NCBI RefSeq assembly: GCF_028888695.1
Contig: NZ_PNFF01000001.1
Coordinates: forward strand, 1,559,501-1,623,500
Direction of reading: 5' to 3'
Length of the DNA stretch: 64,000 nt
Origin: Bacillus methanolicus
GTDB taxonomy: Bacteria; Bacillota; Bacilli; Bacillales; Cytobacillaceae
Both the position numbers and the translations under genes were made by a program. Of the stretch, positions 1 through 7,088 are shown one piece after another (position 1 is the stretch's first letter; each line of letters opens with the position of its first letter). Below the pieces are notes generated by a model. It did not search any database, was not told the DNA's origin, and saw only the letters and a list, made by a program, of their open reading frames with translations.

Positions 1-300
1 TACCAGGAGCTTACGAACCATGGCGTTGAAGTATCCATTACAACCGACCATCCATATACTCCCATTCAATATTTAAATATATGTGCTGCTGTCGCTGTCC
101 GCGAAGGATTATCCGAGCAAAAAGCCCTTGAAGGAATTACGCTTACTGCTGCCCGGAACTTGCGAGTGGATGACCGTCTCGGCAGCATTGAAGAAGGAAA
201 AGATGCAGATCTCGTATTATGGAACCACCATCCATTTCATTTTCTTGCAAAACCAAAATGGACAATGATAAATGGGAATATTGTTTATCAAGAAAGTTAA
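1..300 (+). CDS. amidohydrolase family protein, C-terminal part
   Basis: The reading frame is open from base 1 and ends at TAA 298-300, so only the last 99 residues are present and the start lies outside the window. The fragment carries the TTDHP segment, where amidohydrolase-superfamily enzymes place their last metal-binding aspartate. It also has the typical tail in which a DRLGSIEEGKDADLVLW stretch closes the small beta domain. These enzymes hydrolyse amide bonds in cyclic or linear substrates using bound metal. Substrate cannot be told from this fragment. No clear terminator follows it. Confidence 0.75.
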   Translation, partial: YQELTNHGVEVSITTDHPYTPIQYLNICAAVAVREGLSEQKALEGITLTAARNLRVDDRLGSIEEGKDADLVLWNHHPFHFLAKPKWTMINGNIVYQES

Positions 301-439
301 ATTATTGTAGAAATTTGTTAAGAAATATCCACAAAAAATTAACAAAATACCCATTTCCTTTTTGATTTTTTTTTAGTATTATACGTTCAGTAAGATGTTT
401 TTAATTCGAAGGAAATATTTTATTAGAATAATACTTATG

Positions 440-596
440 ATCTAGGGAAGGCAAATGGTGCGCCACCAGGTTACCTGGTTCTAGTGGGTTCGATTCCCAC
501 CCCGAAATTTTTTAGCAACATTACAAAAAATTTCGAGGGTGGGCCAAATCCTCATTTGGTATGGGGTTGGACTGTCCTCATATTGGAGGGATAAAA
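440..596 (+). ncRNA. structured tRNA-like 5' leader of the GNAT gene
   Basis: This non-coding leader folds into several clear elements. There is a D-arm-like GGC/GCC pair (450-452 with 462-464) and a 6-bp stem 465-470/474-479. Next is a canonical T-arm: GTGGG, loop TTCGATT, CCCAC (484-500). The 3' strand of that T-arm is also the 5' strand of an 18-bp hairpin 496-513/525-543 with one bulged A, so the two folds exclude each other. A small hairpin (544-549/554-559) and a possible stem pairing TCCTC 575-579 with the ribosome binding site GAGGG 586-590 follow. The layout suggests a regulatory switch. I do not recognise it as a known riboswitch class, and there is no T-box motif or CCA end. Confidence 0.6.
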
Positions 597-1157
597 ATGC
601 TCAAGAAGCGAGATCTGCAAGATTGCCATGCTTTGTACGATCTTATGACGCACCCGGATGTCTTCCCGTTTGTGCGTCAAAAAGCATCTTCTTATGAAGA
701 GTATCTTTTTATTACAAAACAGACAATTGAAGCAGAAGAACGCGGTGAAATCATTTCACGGACGATTCTTGACGAGTGGGGCACTCCAATTGGGACGATA
801 AGCTTGTTTGATATTGAGGATAATGCCGGTTTTTTAGGAACATGGCTGGGAAAACCGTACCATGGAAAAGGCTATAACAAGATGGCTAAAAATGCTTTTT
901 TTGAAGAGCTCTTTTATGAATTGGGGATCGAAACGATTTTTATGCGGATTCGAAAGGAAAACGTTCGCTCTCAAAAAGCAGCGGAAAAGCTGCCTTATGT
1001 AATTCCTGCAAATGAAACCAGAAAATCATTATTTGAACAATTAAATGCTGCAGGGAATATTTACAATTTATTTGAAATATCGAAAGACCAATATACCCTT
1101 CACGTAAAGCGAAGCGGTACACCTCACCAAGAATCGTCACAATTGATGGAAGCTTAA
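597..1157 (+). CDS. GNAT family N-acetyltransferase
   Basis: A 186-residue acetyltransferase of the GNAT fold, which moves an acetyl group from acetyl-CoA to an amine. The core runs from about residue 5 to 145. The acetyl-CoA loop appears as LGKPYHGKGYNK, a Q/R-x-x-G-x-G/A type P-loop, followed by a helix and the IRKENVRSQKAAEKL segment typical of RimJ/RimL-like members. The ATG at 597 is chosen because GGAGGG lies six bases upstream; an in-frame ATG at 561 sits inside the structured leader. It stands alone and is followed by a terminator. Substrate is unknown. The leader suggests control after transcription starts. Confidence 0.85.
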   Translation: MLKKRDLQDCHALYDLMTHPDVFPFVRQKASSYEEYLFITKQTIEAEERGEIISRTILDEWGTPIGTISLFDIEDNAGFLGTWLGKPYHGKGYNKMAKNAFFEELFYELGIETIFMRIRKENVRSQKAAEKLPYVIPANETRKSLFEQLNAAGNIYNLFEISKDQYTLHVKRSGTPHQESSQLMEA

Positions 1158-1170
1158 TAAAAAAATATTT

Positions 1171-1197
1171 ACGCTCCGGATCCCCGGAGCGTTTTTT
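1171..1197 (+). terminator. rho-independent terminator after the GNAT gene
   Basis: A hairpin with stem CGCTCCGG/CCGGAGCG is followed by a run of six T, 14 bases after the stop codon. Confidence 0.9.
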
Positions 1198-1200
1198 AAT

Positions 1201-1290
1201 GCGTTAAAGCATTGAGGGTCTGGCCCGCTCTGCTTTAAAGCGTTAATGCGTTGAGGGTCTGGCCCGCTCTGCTTTAAAGCGTCAAAGTGA
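1201..1290. repeat. 39-bp tandem repeat with GGGTCTGGCCC core
   Basis: Two tandem 39-bp units (1201-1239 and 1240-1278) differ at two positions, and a degenerate third begins at 1279. Each holds the palindromic core AGGGTCTGGCCC. The same core with flanking GCGTTAATGCG-like sequence returns at 47931-48030, and related cores occur near 14481, 45845, 46731 and 62514. Confidence 0.8.
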
Positions 1291-1371
1291 AGTGCGGTTC
1301 ATTGTTCCATTTCTTTTTGAAAAGATGTGTTATAATCTTTCGGTATACGAAAAGAAAAAGAGGATGGAGAA

Positions 1372-2733
1372 ATGAACGAAACCTTTACTAAAAAACAAAA
1401 ATTAAAGCAATTAATTAACATCTTAATCCCGATTTTAATCACCCAGCTGAGCATGTATTTAATGACTTTCTTTGATACGACGATGGCGGGCCATTACAGC
1501 CCGCAAGATCTCGCCGGGGTAGCGATCGGCTCTTCCCTCTGGGTTCCCGTTTTTACAGGGATGAGCGGGATTTTGCTGGCCATTACCCCGATCGTCTCCC
1601 AGCTTGTCGGAGCGAATAACAAAAAAGAAGTATCCTTTTCTGTTATTCAAGGAGTATTTTTGGCCATATTCATGGCGCTCATTGTTTATGCAGTTGGCGC
1701 TCTCATTTTAAATCCTATCCTGAACGGAATGAAGCTTGAAAATGATGTCAGAGAGATAGCCCGAGAATTCTTATTTGCATTAAGCTTTGGCATGGTACCC
1801 TTGTTTGTGTATACCGTGCTCCGCTCCTTTATCGATGCACTTGGAAAAACAAAAGTAACAATGTTTGTAACCTTAACCGCTCTGCCGATCAATGCCGTTT
1901 TTAACTACCTATTGATATATGGAAAATTCGGTTTTCCGAAACTCGGCGGAGTGGGGGCAGGCTATGCTTCGGCGATTACGTACTGGTTAATTACTTTTAT
2001 TGCTGTTTTTATTATCATAAAATACGAACCTTTTTCCGGTTTTGCTGTATTCCGCCGGCTTTACAATATTTCTTTGAGCAAATGGAAGGAAATCTTAAAA
2101 ATTGGCGTTCCGATCGGATTTTCCATTTTCTTCGAAACAAGCATATTTGCAGCCGTTACTCTCTTCATGAGCAAATTTGACACGGCTACGATTGCATCCC
2201 ATCAATCCGCACTGAACTTTTCATCTTTGTTATATATGGTTCCGCTAAGCATTTCGATGGCACTTACAATCGTGGTTGGTTTTGAAGTAGGAGCCGAGCG
2301 GTACAAAGACGCGAAAGAATATAGCTGGCTAGGTGTTTCCTTAGCTGTCATGATGGCTTTTGTTTGCGGGCTTGTATTGCTTCTTTTTAGAAATGACATT
2401 GCTGGAATCTATACGAATGATCCGGATGTTTTAAAATTAACAGCCCATTTCCTTTTATATGCAATGTTTTTCCAGCTGTCAGATGCCATTCAGGCTCCGG
2501 TACAAGGTGCATTAAGGGGATATAAAGATGTAAACATTACATTTTTAATGACGCTTGTCTCTTATTGGATCATTGGGCTTCCGTTAGGCTATTATTTTGC
2601 CAATCATACTGACTGGGGAGCATTCGGCTACTGGATCGGATTAATCAGCGGCTTGGCTACAGGTGCTGCTTGCCTTGGAAGCAGGCTTTACTATATCCAG
2701 AAGAAAAAATTTAAACCATTGCATCAAAAATAA
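1372..2733 (+). CDS. MATE family efflux transporter
   Basis: A 453-residue inner-membrane transporter with about twelve hydrophobic segments arranged as two MatE repeats (about residues 15-175 and 235-395). The family exports cationic drugs or metabolites by Na+ or H+ antiport. The N-terminal LIPILITQLSMYLMTFFDTTMAG segment is typical of the NorM/YisQ group. The length is normal for the family and the ATG has a purine-rich binding site (AGGATGGAGAA) just upstream. It is transcribed alone, with a terminator directly after it. The substrate cannot be inferred, and no regulator gene sits next to it. Confidence 0.9.
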   Translation: MNETFTKKQKLKQLINILIPILITQLSMYLMTFFDTTMAGHYSPQDLAGVAIGSSLWVPVFTGMSGILLAITPIVSQLVGANNKKEVSFSVIQGVFLAIFMALIVYAVGALILNPILNGMKLENDVREIAREFLFALSFGMVPLFVYTVLRSFIDALGKTKVTMFVTLTALPINAVFNYLLIYGKFGFPKLGGVGAGYASAITYWLITFIAVFIIIKYEPFSGFAVFRRLYNISLSKWKEILKIGVPIGFSIFFETSIFAAVTLFMSKFDTATIASHQSALNFSSLLYMVPLSISMALTIVVGFEVGAERYKDAKEYSWLGVSLAVMMAFVCGLVLLLFRNDIAGIYTNDPDVLKLTAHFLLYAMFFQLSDAIQAPVQGALRGYKDVNITFLMTLVSYWIIGLPLGYYFANHTDWGAFGYWIGLISGLATGAACLGSRLYYIQKKKFKPLHQK

Positions 2734-2749
2734 TCGATCGTACAGAAAA

Positions 2750-2777
2750 ACCGGCTGTGTAAATACAGCCGGTTATT
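2750..2777 (+). terminator. terminator after the MATE gene
   Basis: The stem ACCGGCTGT/ACAGCCGGT is followed by a short T-rich stretch, 17 bases after the stop codon. Confidence 0.75.
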
Positions 2778-2820
2778 TCTGAAATTGCAATATTGCCGTT
2801 CTACCGCAAATTTTTTTTTA

Positions 2821-2956
2821 CTAACTGCCAAAATCCCTATCCTTACAGCAAATATTCCAGTTCTAAACGCCGAAATCCCCGTTCTTACCGCTAATATTCC
2901 AGTTCTAACTGCAGAAACCCCGTCCTAACCTCCAAAATCTTCGTTCTTACCGCCGA
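2821..2956. repeat. 21-nt degenerate tandem repeat array
   Basis: Units begin at 2821, 2842, 2863, 2884, 2905, 2925 and 2946. Each starts CTAAC or CTTAC, continues with a GC-x-x-AA core and ends in CC(A/G)TT or a close variant. Units alternate between a TATTCCAGTT type and an AATCCCCGTT type. The array ends at the stop codon of the SDR gene. Confidence 0.8.
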
Positions 2957-3730
2957 TTATTCATAATAAATTTTGCTGAGAACATCTTTCCCGCCGGTTA
3001 CGGAAATAATACTTCCGGTAATAAAACTTGAATTTTCATCTGCCAGAAAAGAAATAACTCTGGCGATATCTTCTCCTGTTCCCGGTCTCCCTACCGGGGT
3101 ATAAGAATCTGCAACATTGATCGCGTCCTTAATGTCTTTTTCCTTCCATTCACCGACTATGTCTCCCGGGCAGACCATATTCGCAGTAATGCCGTTGTCA
3201 GCTTCTTCGAGAGCAATTGTCTTCGTTAAAGAAACTAAACCGGTCTTTGCTGCTGCAAATGCCGACCGATAAATCCATCCAGGAGCTGTCTCTGCACGGT
3301 CAAAACCGATCGTAATGATTCTTCCCCATTTGTTTTCTCTCATTTTAGGTATAATAAGTTTCGACAAATAAAATACTGCACTTAAATTTCCATGAATCAA
3401 ATAGTCCCATTCCTCAAATGAATATTCCGTCAACTTCTTCCGTTCATGTATGTATGGACCTGCATTATGGATGAATATATCCACACAGTCAAACTCCTTA
3501 AAAGCTTCAACAATTAAGTTTTCACATTCATTCCTTTTTGAAATGTCTCCTTTTATCGGAATGTTTTTCGTTCCGTACCTTTCAGTCAATTTTTTGGCTA
3601 ATGCAACGGCCCGTTCCTCGCTCGTTCGGTAGTTAATAATTAAATTAACCCCTTTTCCGGCGAGTTCTGCAGCTGTCCGGCTTCCAATCCCAGCAGCTCC
3701 TCCTGTTATCAAAGCAGTTTTTCCTCTCAC
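2957..3730 (-). CDS. SDR family NAD(P)-dependent oxidoreductase
   Basis: A 257-residue short-chain dehydrogenase/reductase with a Rossmann fold. The N-terminal dinucleotide motif TGGAAGIG is at about residues 9-16 and HNAG at about 88-91. The usual catalytic YxxxK tyrosine is replaced: the segment reads RSAFAAAKTGL, with Phe where Tyr is expected, while the Lys is kept. The C-terminal VTGG is typical of FabG-like members. The start is GTG at 3730. The missing Tyr may mean altered or lost reductase activity. Product and substrate are unknown. It is a single gene facing the MATE gene. Confidence 0.85.
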   Translation of the reverse strand: MRGKTALITGGAAGIGSRTAAELAGKGVNLIINYRTSEERAVALAKKLTERYGTKNIPIKGDISKRNECENLIVEAFKEFDCVDIFIHNAGPYIHERKKLTEYSFEEWDYLIHGNLSAVFYLSKLIIPKMRENKWGRIITIGFDRAETAPGWIYRSAFAAAKTGLVSLTKTIALEEADNGITANMVCPGDIVGEWKEKDIKDAINVADSYTPVGRPGTGEDIARVISFLADENSSFITGSIISVTGGKDVLSKIYYE

Positions 3731-3895
3731 AAAGATACCCCGCTCTATTATTATTTTTCCTTACCCATACTATATGAAATTTCAAGGCCGATTTGCAAAT
3801 AATTCAGAAGTTCTCTTAACGGGTAGGCTTTTTCGTGCATAAATTAAAGAAAAAAGATGTATACGGCGAATGATTGTTGTGAAGGGGTGAAAAGA

Positions 3896-4378
3896 ATGTT
3901 TCCATGGAATCTGTTTCCATTTAACAAAGAGATGAAAAATATGATGCAGCAAATGAAACCTGAAGAAATTGAAAAATATGTTAAGGATATGTTGAGTAAG
4001 ATGTTGCCGCAAAATATGCAGGGAATGGTCAACCCTTCTGATTTCCTCAATAAATTTCATACAGGAGATAGCGCTGCACATGCTTCTGCAAATCCGGATC
4101 AGCTCCAATCGTCTGTATTTGAAACCCATGACCATATTTTCGTAAGGATTCCAATAATAGAAGAAGATTGGCTGAAGAAAATGAGGTTGTATCATACTTC
4201 CAATCAAATGATTATTGAGCATATTCCGAATTCCAATGATAAGCACACGATAACATTACCTGCACTCGTAAAAAAGAAAGGTGCTACTGCAAGTCATAAA
4301 GACGGCATGTTGGAAATAAAAATCCCAAAAAGCATCGACATGCAGTTTTCCGAAATTGATGTCACAGATAAGTCATAA
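3896..4378 (+). CDS. Hsp20/alpha-crystallin family protein, GerT/CotP-like
   Basis: A 160-residue protein with an N-terminal region of short amphipathic helices (PWNLFPFNKEMK and a Met-rich stretch). An alpha-crystallin-like beta domain follows from about residue 75 to 150. By recall it resembles the Bacillus spore proteins GerT and CotP, Hsp20-like proteins of the spore coat; this is from memory, not alignment. ATG 3896 is preferred because GAAGGGGTG lies seven bases upstream; ATG 3857 has only a weak site. The gene is single and faces the CAP gene across a shared terminator. Coat or germination function is inferred. Confidence 0.65.
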   Translation: MFPWNLFPFNKEMKNMMQQMKPEEIEKYVKDMLSKMLPQNMQGMVNPSDFLNKFHTGDSAAHASANPDQLQSSVFETHDHIFVRIPIIEEDWLKKMRLYHTSNQMIIEHIPNSNDKHTITLPALVKKKGATASHKDGMLEIKIPKSIDMQFSEIDVTDKS

Positions 4379-4383
4379 TAAAA

Positions 4384-4415
4384 AAAGAACAGCCGGTGAA
4401 TTATGGCTGTTCTTT
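4384..4415. terminator. bidirectional terminator
   Basis: The stem AAGAACAGCC/GGCTGTTCTT is flanked by A-rich and T-rich runs, between convergent genes. Confidence 0.85.
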
Positions 4416-4424
4416 AAGGGAATA

Positions 4425-5132
4425 TTATTTTCCGATAAACATTTGAGTCCAGTAGTTGCCATTTGCAACATGGCCAACTCCGATGTGTGTAAAGCTTGAG
4501 TTAAGAATATTTTTGCGGTGTCCGTCACTGTTCATCCAAGCTTGTACTACTTCTTCAGGTGAACGCTGACCCATTGCAATGTTTTCTCCTGCAGAACGAT
4601 ATGTGATACCGAATTGTTTCATCATATCAAACGGTGAGCCATAAGTTGGGCTGTTGTGGCTAAAGTAGCCTTTTGCCTGCATGTCTCTTGATTTTTCGCG
4701 TGCCACTTTGCTTAATTGTGCATCAACTTTCAATGCTGGAATGCCATATTTTGCACGTTCTTTGTTTGTAAGTTCTACAACTTTTTGTTCAAAAGCACTT
4801 AATTGAGAAGTTGCAGGTGTTGCTTGTTTTTGTGCAGGTTGTTGTTTTGCCGGTGCTTTTGCAGGTTGTTGAGTTTGGCCAGCCGGCTGTTGCACTTTGG
4901 CAGGCTGCTGTACTGGCTTGTATACTGGTGCATTCCATTGAATGTTACAGTTTTGTAGGTATTTTTGAAGAATTGCATTTAATTGCTCGTTATTGAGATT
5001 TCCAGTTTGATAGTAAACTTTTGTTTGGACTGGTGTTGGACAATTTGAAGCGGCATCCGCCTTATTTACTACCGGGTTTGACATTAATAATGCTGCTGCA
5101 GCTGCTACTGAAAAGATCATTTTTTTCTTCAT
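4425..5132 (-). CDS. ykwD: secreted CAP-domain (SCP/PR-1) protein, YkwD-like
   Basis: A 235-residue exported protein. The signal peptide covers about residues 1-27 (KKK, hydrophobic core, ADA cleavage site). A Gln/Pro/Ala-rich linker spans about 68-110, and a C-terminal CAP domain runs from about 113 to 235. The CAP motifs VELTNKERAKYG, HNSPTYGSPFDMM, SAGENIAMG and GHRKNILN are all present, including the His and Glu residues expected in the cavity. Bacillus relatives include YkwD; their biochemical role is not settled. It is transcribed alone with the shared terminator downstream. The Pro/Gln repeat length is likely variable between strains. Confidence 0.85.
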   Translation of the reverse strand: MKKKMIFSVAAAAALLMSNPVVNKADAASNCPTPVQTKVYYQTGNLNNEQLNAILQKYLQNCNIQWNAPVYKPVQQPAKVQQPAGQTQQPAKAPAKQQPAQKQATPATSQLSAFEQKVVELTNKERAKYGIPALKVDAQLSKVAREKSRDMQAKGYFSHNSPTYGSPFDMMKQFGITYRSAGENIAMGQRSPEEVVQAWMNSDGHRKNILNSSFTHIGVGHVANGNYWTQMFIGK

Positions 5133-5493
5133 CTATGAAATCCTCCCTGTTGTTTGGTTTCTAGTGCTGTTTAACTTGCAAACTCATCATAACATACGAT
5201 TTTTGTAATAATAGAGGGAGAAATTTACATTTTTATCGTTTCGGAAGTAGTTTCGGGAAATTACAAGAAAAGAATCATTATAAATAACGCTGTAACCTTT
5301 ATAATTTAAAGGTTTTTTAAAGCTAACGGTGAATCTTCATTCAATGTATCAAATTTCTACTAGTGGAAAATGATTATCTTTCTTGCCAAACATATACTAA
5401 TAGATTTAGGTTGACAGGTTTTTGAGAAGCAGATTCGTTTTACATTTGTTACTTTCGTTTTACAAAAGTAAAAATGAAATTAAGAGAATGAAT
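5133..5493. other. intergenic region with no recognised gene
   Basis: This AT-rich DNA holds the upstream region of the CAP gene. A hairpin with stem TTACTTT/AAAGTAA lies near 5450-5475. No ORF with a ribosome binding site and no known riboswitch is visible. Confidence 0.5.
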
Positions 5494-5524
5494 AAAACCT
5501 CCACATAATTAGAGTGGAGGTTTT
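5494..5524 (-). terminator. terminator, likely of the yvrJ transcript
   Basis: The hairpin AAAACCTCCAC/GTGGAGGTTTT lies 157 bases downstream of the yvrJ stop and is followed by T residues when read on the minus strand. Confidence 0.7.
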
Positions 5525-5680
5525 AGAAAATTCGTTTGTGGAAAATCCGCTTCACCATCTCTTTTAAAATCTACTAGTGTAAACACCTCGCTGTTTCGCA
5601 ATCAGTCCTCTATTAATGGTGAAAAAAGTAGATTTCATGAAAATTTTTATTTTTTCTTTTGGAGTGGATTGAATCGATCA

Positions 5681-5824
5681 TTAGCGTTCATACAATCGAT
5701 CAGGCAGGCTTTGAATCGATTGAATGACACTGTCGAGCTTTGCTTCAATTCTGTGAAGCAAGTATAACGTGACAACAATCGGAAAGCCGACTTCGCTTAT
5801 GAAAGGAATGACCTGTTCCATCAT
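5681..5824 (-). CDS. yvrJ: YvrJ family protein
   Basis: A 47-residue protein matching the small YvrJ family. A short hydrophobic segment (VGFPIVVTLYLLHRI) is followed by an amphipathic, partly charged tail with SVIQSIQSL. Function is unknown. AAAGGAG lies five bases before ATG 5824; a second ATG follows at once. A longer upstream frame runs into a dispersed repeat element and is rejected. In Bacillus this gene is commonly found beside DUF1659 and DUF2922 genes, as here, although a terminator and a repeat element separate them in this genome. Confidence 0.8.
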   Translation of the reverse strand: MMEQVIPFISEVGFPIVVTLYLLHRIEAKLDSVIQSIQSLPDRLYER

Positions 5825-5844
5825 ACCTTCTCCTTTCTTTTTCT

Positions 5845-6021
5845 GTGGAAAAGGGGCGGAGCTACGCAAACAAAATAGAAATGCCAACATATCTTTTAGC
5901 AAGATACTTGTTAAGCTTTATAACTATTTAGAGCTTTGCTTCGCTCACACCGCCTTATTATGTTGGTTCTGTTTTATAATGAAAGCTATTTCCATGTTAT
6001 GGTTGGGAGTTTAAAACTCAT
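5845..6021 (-). repeat. dispersed ~175-bp element, copy A
   Basis: Read on the minus strand, it begins TGAGTTTTAAACTCCC and ends CTCCGCCCCTTTTCC. It is nearly identical in layout to 34918-35097, 43084-43258 and 59099-59272. It lies directly before the yvrJ ribosome binding site and so forms most of its 5' leader or promoter region. No ORF or transposase is present. Internal stems are possible, such as GAGC/GCTC and GGCG/CGCC. Confidence 0.85.
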
Positions 6022-6036
6022 GCAAGTTTTTAGTCA

Positions 6037-6071
6037 AAGAGCCGGATTCTGACTTGAATCCGGCTCTTTTG
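6037..6071 (-). terminator. terminator after the DUF2922 gene
   Basis: The stem AAGAGCCGGATTC/GAATCCGGCTCTT lies just past the stop codon on the minus strand. Confidence 0.85.
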
Positions 6072-6075
6072 TCTA

Positions 6076-6294
6076 TTAAGAGATTTCATACTCGGTTACA
6101 TTTCGTTCAATGACTTTTGCCCCCTTAATGGCTGACAAGCTGCCGTTCGATGATACAAATACGTTTGAGGCGATAATTTGTGCCATCGATTGCTTAACTG
6201 TATTCGCATCAACCGGTTCTTTCGGATTGTCAATGGACAATCGGGCATTCTTTCCTGTATCTGTAATAAATTCAAGTTCCAGTATTTTTGCCAT
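6076..6294 (-). CDS. DUF2922 family protein
   Basis: A 72-residue soluble protein of the DUF2922 family. Its pattern of a beta strand (KILELEFITD), NPKEPVDANTVKQSM, and a C-terminal GAKVIERN is typical. Function is not known. It follows the DUF1659 gene by 36 bases and is probably cotranscribed with it; the terminator at 6037-6071 closes the pair. A good ribosome binding site (AAAAGGGGGTGA) precedes the ATG. Confidence 0.8.
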   Translation of the reverse strand: MAKILELEFITDTGKNARLSIDNPKEPVDANTVKQSMAQIIASNVFVSSNGSLSAIKGAKVIERNVTEYEIS

Positions 6295-6330
6295 TTTTTA
6301 GTCACCCCCTTTTCCAATTATTTTTTCAAA

Positions 6331-6549
6331 TTAACCGATGATTTGAGAACTGTCGCTCCGTTCCACCCCGCTGAGGAGATCGGCGCTAAGTGCCGCGATT
6401 GCCTGGGCAGCCTGATGAAGCTGGTCAGCCGTTGCCGATTTTGTAATATTGTTAAATGTTTTTGTTTTAAAAATCGGCTCGCCTTTCCCATCCATACCAA
6501 TCTCAAAAATAAGCCGAAGCCTTGACTCCGTCAATATTTCCTGTGCCAT
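6331..6549 (-). CDS. DUF1659 family protein
   Basis: A 72-residue protein of the DUF1659 family, marked by LRLIFEIGMDGKGEPIFKTKTFNNI and a helix rich in Ala and Gln (DQLHQAAQAIAAL). Function is unknown. The start is ATG 6549, eight bases after AAAGGAGG; a GTG three codons earlier lies inside that site. It heads the pair with the DUF2922 gene. In Bacillus genomes the two families co-occur with YvrJ, so a shared role is likely but undefined. Confidence 0.8.
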   Translation of the reverse strand: MAQEILTESRLRLIFEIGMDGKGEPIFKTKTFNNITKSATADQLHQAAQAIAALSADLLSGVERSDSSQIIG

Positions 6550-6640
6550 CCCGTTCACCTCCTTTCAAACTTTATATATATAGGAAGAAGGTGAAAGGAC
6601 ATGGTGCTGACTAGGAAGTTTGAAAAACGTTGAAATAAAG

Positions 6641-6930
6641 GCTCTATTTTCGGAATGAAAGTTCATATATTGGAATGAGGGCACAAAAATTCTGATAACG
6701 GCTCATTTTTCGGAATAAGGGCTCATATTTTCGTATGAAAGCTCATATATCGAAATAACGGCTCAATTTTGATACGAAGACTCATATTTTCATATGAAGA
6801 CTCATATATCGAAATGAAAGCTCATATTTTCATATGAAGGCTCATATATCGAAATAAAGACTCATATTTTCAAATAAAGGCTCATTTTTCGAAACGAAGG
6901 CTCATTTATCAAAATAAATGCTCATAACCT
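6641..6930. repeat. 20-nt degenerate tandem repeat array (GCTCAT family)
   Basis: Fifteen units begin at 6641, 6661, 6681, 6701, 6721, 6741, 6761 and then 6780 to 6920 every 20 bases. Most begin (G/A)CTCAT. Units of type CTCATATTTTCATATGAAG and type CTCATATATCGAAATAAAG alternate between 6780 and 6860, giving a 40-nt higher-order period. The same family forms a second array at 56321-56530. Frames are closed by stops, so it is not coding. Confidence 0.9.
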
Positions 6931-7057
6931 TCCCTTGAACATGATCCAGAGCGAAATTCAACACTTGTTTTCTGCCCCAACTTCTTTCCACTCGTTATAT
7001 ATAAAGAAAGAAGGCAAAAGGACATGGCGATGGCCAATAAATTTCAAAATAGGGGAG

Positions 7058-7082
7058 AAAAAAACGGCCATATTCGGCCGCT
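7058..7082 (-). terminator. terminator of the two-component operon
   Basis: The stem CGGCC/GGCCG is followed by seven T on the minus strand, next to the stop codon of the last operon gene. Confidence 0.8.
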
Positions 7083-7088
7083 TTCGCA

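Noticed and set aside
440..510. A real tRNA gene
   Set aside because: Only the T-arm is normal. The middle stem has a three-base loop, there is no acceptor stem of seven pairs and no CCA end.
300..596. T-box or other known riboswitch before the GNAT gene
   Set aside because: No AG-box, no TGGNACCGCG antiterminator motif, and no match that I recall to guanidine, purine, SAM or lysine riboswitches.
3782..4246. 154-codon antisense ORF
   Set aside because: It is the shadow of the Hsp20-like gene and has no binding site.
5412..5527. Small RNA gene ending at the hairpin 5494-5524
   Set aside because: TTGACA is present but no -10 lies at a good distance. The hairpin is better explained as the terminator of the yvrJ transcript.
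6641..6930. CRISPR array
   Set aside because: Units are only 20 bases with no unique spacers between identical repeats, and no cas genes are present.
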